DNA of 64,000 nucleotides from Bolinopsis microptera (lineage: Eukaryota > Ctenophora > Tentaculata > Lobata > Bolinopsidae). The notes under the pieces were generated by a model. That model was not told the origin of the DNA. It searched no databases and saw only the letters and a program-made list of their open reading frames with translations. Where the stretch lies: NCBI RefSeq assembly GCF_026151205.1, contig NC_087072.1, forward strand, positions 14,856,169-14,920,168, in the 5' to 3' direction. How positions within the stretch are numbered: position 1 is the first letter of the stretch; each line of letters opens with the position of its first letter. The position numbers and the translations under genes were made by a program. Shown piece by piece: positions 59,076-64,000 of the stretch.

Positions 59076-59654
59076 CCTTACGAGACATTTTTGTGGCGGA
59101 CCAATGTGCGACGACCGAAATTTTGGCGGTCCGAAAATATGGCGAAATTGAACAAAAACCGTCACATTTCGGACGTCACAGAAAATAAGGGTATTTTTCA
59201 TCATTTTGTTTTCTGACACAAAGGAAATTCAAAATTTTCTAAAAATCGGTAAAATCATGTTGAAACAAAATGAAACTTATAAATCGATTTCTTCATCTTC
59301 CTCTAAGGGGTCCGGCTCGAATCTTTCAGTTTCACTTATTGAGTTTGGTATTAAATTGTTTATCTTGACTTAGTCTATAAGACGTTTATGTTAGCACATA
59401 AATGTAATTTATTGTAAATTTAAAACGTATAACTTGACATTAAATTCATCATGGAATATTGTGTTTATTTGTCCCACCATCATATCACTAACTTTTCAAG
59501 AACAAAATGAATCGATGAAGCCACAATTATTGGAATAAGCTAAAAATAATGCGACGGATTCTATTACGACGACCGAAATTTTGGCGGTCCGAAAATATGG
59601 CGAAATTTAGGGAAAACCGTCGCATTTCGTACGTTATAAAAATGTCTTGTAAGG
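59076..59654. mobile_element. 579-bp TA-flanked MITE
   Basis: Terminal inverted repeats of about 17 bp (CCTTACGAGACATTTTT left; CCTTACAAGACATTTTT right, read inward) with TA on both flanks (59074-59075, 59655-59656). A ~40-bp block beginning CGACCGAAATTTTGGCGGTC is repeated in direct orientation near both ends (about 59110 and 59570). TA duplication suggests Tc1/mariner. No coding capacity. It ends 150 bp upstream of EF-Ts. Confidence 0.75.
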
Positions 59655-59804
59655 TAGTTTACAGTAAATGCCTGAGTAATTTTTGGTAGATTAGATAAAA
59701 TATATATACGATTGACTTTATATGATCAAAACATGTGACCATAAAATCTCTCTCTCAAGGAGATCAGTATCAGAAGTTAAAGTTCATCCTTAGCTCTCTT
59801 CAAA

Positions 59805-60584
59805 ATGCTATTTAAAACTGGACCTCTGTGTATGCGAATGTTCTCAGCCAATGCTGCTGTGAATAAAAAAATGCTTCAAAAGCTCAGATCTGAGACTGGA
59901 CTGCCATTTATAAAGATAAAAGAAGCTCTCCAGGAGACAGACAATAATCCTGATAAGGCACTGAAGTGGTTGGAAGAAAAATCGATTGAGCAAAATTGGG
60001 CTAAAGCTCAAAAACTAAGCCAACGGGCAACATCTCAAGGATTGGTGGGAGTATTGAAAAAGAAAGATTTTGTCAGCATGGTTACTCTCCAGTGTGAAAC
60101 TGAGTCAGTAGCCAAGAATGAGCATTTCATCTCATTGCTACACCATTCAGCTCTTGCTTTACAGCAAAGACAAGAAAACGGTGTGATCAAAGCTCAAGCT
60201 GTACTTGATTTGACTGTGGACAACCAATCGCTTTCAGACTTACTTACCGCTACTATTGGCCGATTAGGAGAAAATATCAAGGCTAAAGATTGTTACGTTT
60301 ATAGACTTGAATCTCCAAATGTTTCGACTTCATCCTATCTTCATAGGAGAACAACTTCTGAAATCAATGGAATGTCGTTAGGAACTATTGGTTCATTGGC
60401 TGTTTTTGAAAACTTGAACAATGAAGCTGTTGGGACAGCAATTGCCCAGCATATAGTTGGAACCGAAAATTGTGATAATATGCTTGAGCAGCCGTTATTG
60501 CAAGATGAATCAGTTACTGTAGGCCAACTGTGCGAGGAACATAATTTCAGAATTCTTGATCATTATAGGATGTCTATTCAGTGA
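59805..60584 (+). CDS. TSFM: TSFM: mitochondrial elongation factor Ts
   Basis: Single-exon 259-residue protein. The N-terminus is basic and hydrophobic (MLFKTGPLCMRMFSANAAVN), a likely mitochondrial targeting peptide. A UBA-like EF-Tu-binding domain follows (MLQKLRSETGLPFIKIKEAL...DKALKWLEEKS, about 21-65), then the core EF-Ts domains with TLQCETESVAKNE..F. It exchanges GDP for GTP on mitochondrial EF-Tu during translation. Length is a little below human (about 325). CATCCTTAG ends 11 nt before the ATG. Confidence 0.93.
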   Translation: MLFKTGPLCMRMFSANAAVNKKMLQKLRSETGLPFIKIKEALQETDNNPDKALKWLEEKSIEQNWAKAQKLSQRATSQGLVGVLKKKDFVSMVTLQCETESVAKNEHFISLLHHSALALQQRQENGVIKAQAVLDLTVDNQSLSDLLTATIGRLGENIKAKDCYVYRLESPNVSTSSYLHRRTTSEINGMSLGTIGSLAVFENLNNEAVGTAIAQHIVGTENCDNMLEQPLLQDESVTVGQLCEEHNFRILDHYRMSIQ

Positions 60585-60874
60585 TGGATTTAGTGGTTTA
60601 TATGAATATAAAATTTCGTTGTGTATGAAGAGAAACAAATTGTCTTGTTTGACTGAAAATGATAACTTCTGCTATTTCATGGTTGTGTGACTTGAATCGT
60701 GTTCTAGCAATTATTTCAAAATCAATTTATGTCACTGTGTTTTATATATTGAACAATTTGATTGTTATCAATAGATTAAAATTAGTATTTTGTGATTTCA
60801 GAATTCAGTTATAGGATTAAATGATTCGTTTACTTTGTTTATAAAGTCTCTTAATCTAGTTCCCTCAGAGGAGG
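60585..60874. other. Short spacer between TSFM and the next gene
   Basis: Plus-strand spacing of 290 bp between two same-strand genes. CCCTCAG ends 6 nt before the next ATG. Too short to hold another gene; an intercistronic arrangement is possible. Confidence 0.5.
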
Positions 60875-61021
60875 ATGGCCTACAACCAGCATATGTTGTT
60901 GAATGCTGGTAGCACGCTGTCCAGAGCAGGAACCACAGCAAGACAGAGTCTCAGTAATTTCTTTGGTATAAACAAAGAGAGTAGGGATATCTGGTCTGAG
61001 AAGTTTCAACAGAGAATAAAT
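60875..61021 (+). CDS. First coding exon of an unrecognised gene continuing beyond the window
   Basis: ATG in good context (GGAGGATGG) opens 49 codons ending AAT with a strong GTGAGT donor in phase 0. The peptide starts MAYNQHMLLNAGSTLSRAG and is Ser/Arg/Gln-rich with no domain I recognise. The next exon is not visible; the rest of the window is the intron. A 5' partial gene. Confidence 0.6.
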
Positions 61022-62344
61022 GTGAGTACTTGATTTCGAATTACTATATATGTATTTTCACTTTTCGTTAACTGGTTTAGTTTATGCAAAATAAGAGAAA
61101 TCATGTATTTTGTTTGATTGATGTCAAAAGGTTATTATGGGGTGGTCAAAAGTGGACTTATTTACAAATTGTTGATAATTCAATTAATAGACTAGTAAGT
61201 GGGCTGGTCAATTATGACCTTATTACTATTAGCTTGTAGAATGTAGATGTAGCTGGATTAATGGTAAATGGTTTGACCCAGAAATCAAATTATATTCCTT
61301 AAAAAGCGCAAGTATAGGTTCCCAACAACCTTCTATAATCTATATAATATTTACTGAAACAATGGTCTATAGACGATTAGACGATTATAGATACTAAAAC
61401 TACTGATTTTAGGTAATGCTAGTTAAAATCCTTACTCTTATTGTAAATATAATTATTTGCCTCGTTTTAAATATAATAGTGTTCATTATACTTATATATA
61501 TACTATATGGACACGTTCATTTGAGTTTGAGGATATTGGTAAATATAAGTGACCCTATTAAAAGGCACAGTGTAGTTGACTATGTCACACTATGAAATTA
61601 CACAAATCCTTGATGGTTAGGATAATCGTCTCATCCTCTAGGCTAACTTTGTCACATAACGATATCTTAATCAGGTGATAAGATATCGCTTAAATACGGC
61701 CGGCACGCAAATGGTTACATTGTCACACTATAAACATGTGACAGAGTAAATATGGACCCCTTGCTGCCGTTTTTGACCAAAATTTTGAGTGTCCAGTTGA
61801 TTGGATGGGTACATATGACCATTACCTACATATTTGAAGACTTTTTTCGTTAGATGGTGCACTCAGGTTTACTCTGTCACACATTTAAGAAAATATATGA
61901 ACAATGTTTAGGGAACCCTGATAAGCAATGCTGAGTAGTGTAGGTTTAGTTAATGGCCTGGAAGTGCTAGGAATTGTTATTATATCATATAGTCGCAAGG
62001 AATTAAAACACAGAAGGCACAGACAAGTTTACTTTGTCACATAATCTTGATGATATCTGAACATGTGTGAAATTGAACAAATAATGATATACCAGCTTAA
62101 ACCCTTTGTATTACGTACTATGGATCAAACAACACTGCTAGTACCATGCACCAGTCACATAAATCATTATCAGGTGGTAATATGTTAACAGTGTCACATT
62201 TAAACTACCGCAACATGGTCAAAAATAGGGTAATTTTGTCACAAAAAAATTATTATAACTCTGTCAGCTCCTTGCTGGCAAAATAACTAGTTTATCGAAA
62301 TTTTTTTGATGATAAAATTACATAGTATTCTAATAGAGGTATAG
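61022..62344. repeat. Intron start with recurrent TTGTCACA motif (probable decayed satellite)
   Basis: GTCACA, mostly as TNTGTCACA, recurs at about 61583, 61651, 61722, 61876, 62037, 62154, 62192 and 62238 within 0.7 kb. The same motif occurs twice per unit in the satellite that follows, so this is probably its older, diverged edge. Confidence 0.5.
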
Positions 62345-64000
62345 TTCTTCAAAATAGGGGCAAGACATGTTTACTTTGTCACATCAGTTATTATAAGAGT
62401 TACGTAATCGTCGTCAGATTAACTGATCTTTTTCGTAGTATGGATCGATTAATATAGGCAATAAAACATCCTAATTTTAACACACTATCTTGATATTGTT
62501 GGGGCAGGAAAAGTTAATTTTGTCACATTTTTAGTGACTTTGACAAATTTAACCTGAAATTGTTAAACTTGAGCTCTGATGTTCTGGACAATATTCTACC
62601 AATCGTTTCTGAAAGAATGTTCAATTCTTATACAGTTATAGATCTTCAAAATAGGGACAAGACATGTTTACTTTGTCACATCAGTTATTATTAGAGTTAG
62701 GTAATCGTCATCAGATTAACCGATCTTTTTCGTAGTATGGATCGATTAATATAGGCAATAAAACATCCTAATTTTAACACACTATCTTGATATTGTTGGG
62801 GCAGGAAAAGTTAATTTTGTCACATTTTTAGTGACTTTGACAAATTTAACCTAAAATTGCTAAACTTGAGCTCTGATGTTCTGGACAATATTCTACCAAT
62901 CGTTTCTGAAAGAGTATTGAATTCTAATAGAGTTATAGATCTTCAAAATAGGGACAAGACATGTTTACTTTGTCACATCAGTTATTATTACAGTTAGGTA
63001 ATCGTCATCACATTTACATATATTTTTTTGTAGTTTGGATTGATTTATTTAGGTACTAAAGCAGCCTATGCTAATTTTTACACACTATCTTGAAATTGTT
63101 GGGGCAGGAAAAGTTAATTTTGTCACATTTTTAGTGACTTTGACAAATTTAACCTAAAATTACTAAACTTGAGCTCTGATGTTCTGGACAATATTCTACC
63201 AATCGTTTCTGAAAGAGTATTGAATTCTAATAGAGTTATAGATCTTCAAAATAGGGGCAAGACATGTTTACTTTGTCACATCAGTTATTATTACAGTTAG
63301 GTAATCGTCATCACATTAACATATATTTTTTTGTAGTTTGGATTGATTTATTTAGGTAATAAAGCAGCCTATACTAATTTTTACACACTATCTTGAAATT
63401 GTTGGGGCAGGAAAAGTTAATTTTGTCACATTTTTAGTGACTTTGACAAATTTAACCTAAAATTGTTAAACTTGAGCTCTGATGTTCTAGACAATATTCT
63501 ACCAATCGTTTCTGAAAGAATGCTGAATTCCAATAGAGTTATAGATCTTCAAAATAGGGGCAAGACATGTTTACTTTGTCACATCAGTTATTATTACAGT
63601 TAGGTAATCGTCATCACATTAACATATATTTTTTTGTAGTTTGGATTGATTTATTTAGGTAATAAAGCAGCCTATACTAATTTTTACACACTATCTTGAA
63701 ATTGTTGGGGCAGGAAAAGTTAATTTTGTCACATTTTTAGTGACTTTGACAAATTTAACCTAAAATTGTTAAACTTGAGCTCTGATGTTCTAGACAATAT
63801 TCTACCAATCGTTTCTGAAAGAATGCTGAATTCCAATAGAGTTATAGATCTTCAAAATAGGGGCAAGACATGTTTACTTTGTCACATCAGTTATTATTAC
63901 AGTTAGGTAATCGTCATCACATTAACATATATTTTTTTGTAGTTTGGATTGATTTATTTAGGTAATAAAGCAGCCTATGCTAATTTTTACACACTATCTT
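62345..64000. repeat. ~300-bp tandem satellite, at least 5.5 copies, truncated by window end
   Basis: The landmark CTTCAAAATAGGG starts at 62347, 62644, 62941, 63244, 63547 and 63850, giving unit lengths of 297, 297, 303, 303 and 303. Each unit holds TTTACTTTGTCACATCAG and AATTTTGTCACATTTTTAG. The later units share variants (AAAGCAGCCTATACTAA) absent from the first two, so homogenisation is stronger toward the right. Lies inside an intron. Confidence 0.95.

Overview
The window is animal nuclear DNA: AT-rich, with spliced genes, long intergenic spacers and a large transposon load. A stack of animal housekeeping genes (calcineurin-binding CABIN1, ER lectin ERLEC1, kinesin-5, RACGAP1, RNA polymerase III subunit POLR3K, mitochondrial EF-Ts), a secreted ShK/VWC-module protein and a PHD-finger reverse-transcriptase element all fit an early-branching invertebrate, most likely a cnidarian. 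Species and class cannot be fixed from the sequence. All splice models were built by hand from GT-AG sites, phase continuity and remembered family architecture; no transcript or database was consulted.

Layout. 1-2.3 kb: no gene, one old foldback-repeat relic. 2.3-6.4 kb: three intronless plus-strand genes: DPH4 (J-domain and zinc-finger protein of diphthamide synthesis), ERLEC1 (two-MRH ER lectin) whose ATG overlaps the DPH4 stop, and a glycerophosphocholine acyltransferase of the Gpc1/DUF2838 family. 8.6-16.2 kb: CABIN1 in only two coding exons. 17.9-20.4 kb: a minus-strand single-pass membrane protein, a CRE/CCAAT cluster, and two-exon POLR3K. 23.7-25.4 kb: a five-exon atypical Rho-like GTPase. 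26.1-28.0 kb: a minus-strand six-exon secreted protein with three VWC/pacifastin-like modules and two ShK domains, every intron in phase 1. 30.7-37.9 kb: minus-strand kinesin-5 (15 exons). 39.2-44.3 kb: minus-strand RACGAP1 (10 exons). Both are mitosis/cytokinesis genes, in tandem. 46.2-56.9 kb: a nested transposon stack. 59.8-60.6 kb: intronless mitochondrial EF-Ts. 60.9 kb to the end: a first coding exon, then an intron that becomes a ~300-bp tandem satellite running off the window.

Main observations. (1) DPH4 and ERLEC1 share an ATGA stop/start overlap, and a good 3' splice-site sequence lies inside DPH4 22 nt upstream of the ERLEC1 ATG. (2) Most start codons here sit 0-15 nt after an AG that could be a 3' splice site, as expected if mRNAs receive a spliced leader. 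This is circumstantial but recurrent. (3) The transposon stack can be unpicked by target-site duplications: a PHD-finger RT element was hit by a 2.05-kb DNA transposon (8-bp duplication) and by a LINE; the LINE was hit by a 727-bp near-perfect foldback element at TTAA. Removing each insert restores reading continuity. (4) A 1.26-kb element in a RACGAP1 intron ends in CACAGTG with a 5-bp duplication, as in Transib transposons and the RAG signal heptamer. (5) The Rho-like GTPase has changes at both positions that normally permit GTP hydrolysis and lacks the Rho insert and CAAX box.

Functional links: DPH4 acts in modification of elongation factor 2; ERLEC1 in ER-associated degradation; CABIN1 in chromatin/calcineurin signalling; kinesin-5 builds the bipolar spindle; RACGAP1 organises the central spindle. 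Apart from the DPH4-ERLEC1 overlap and the kinesin-RACGAP1 tandem, neighbours show no obvious shared pathway.
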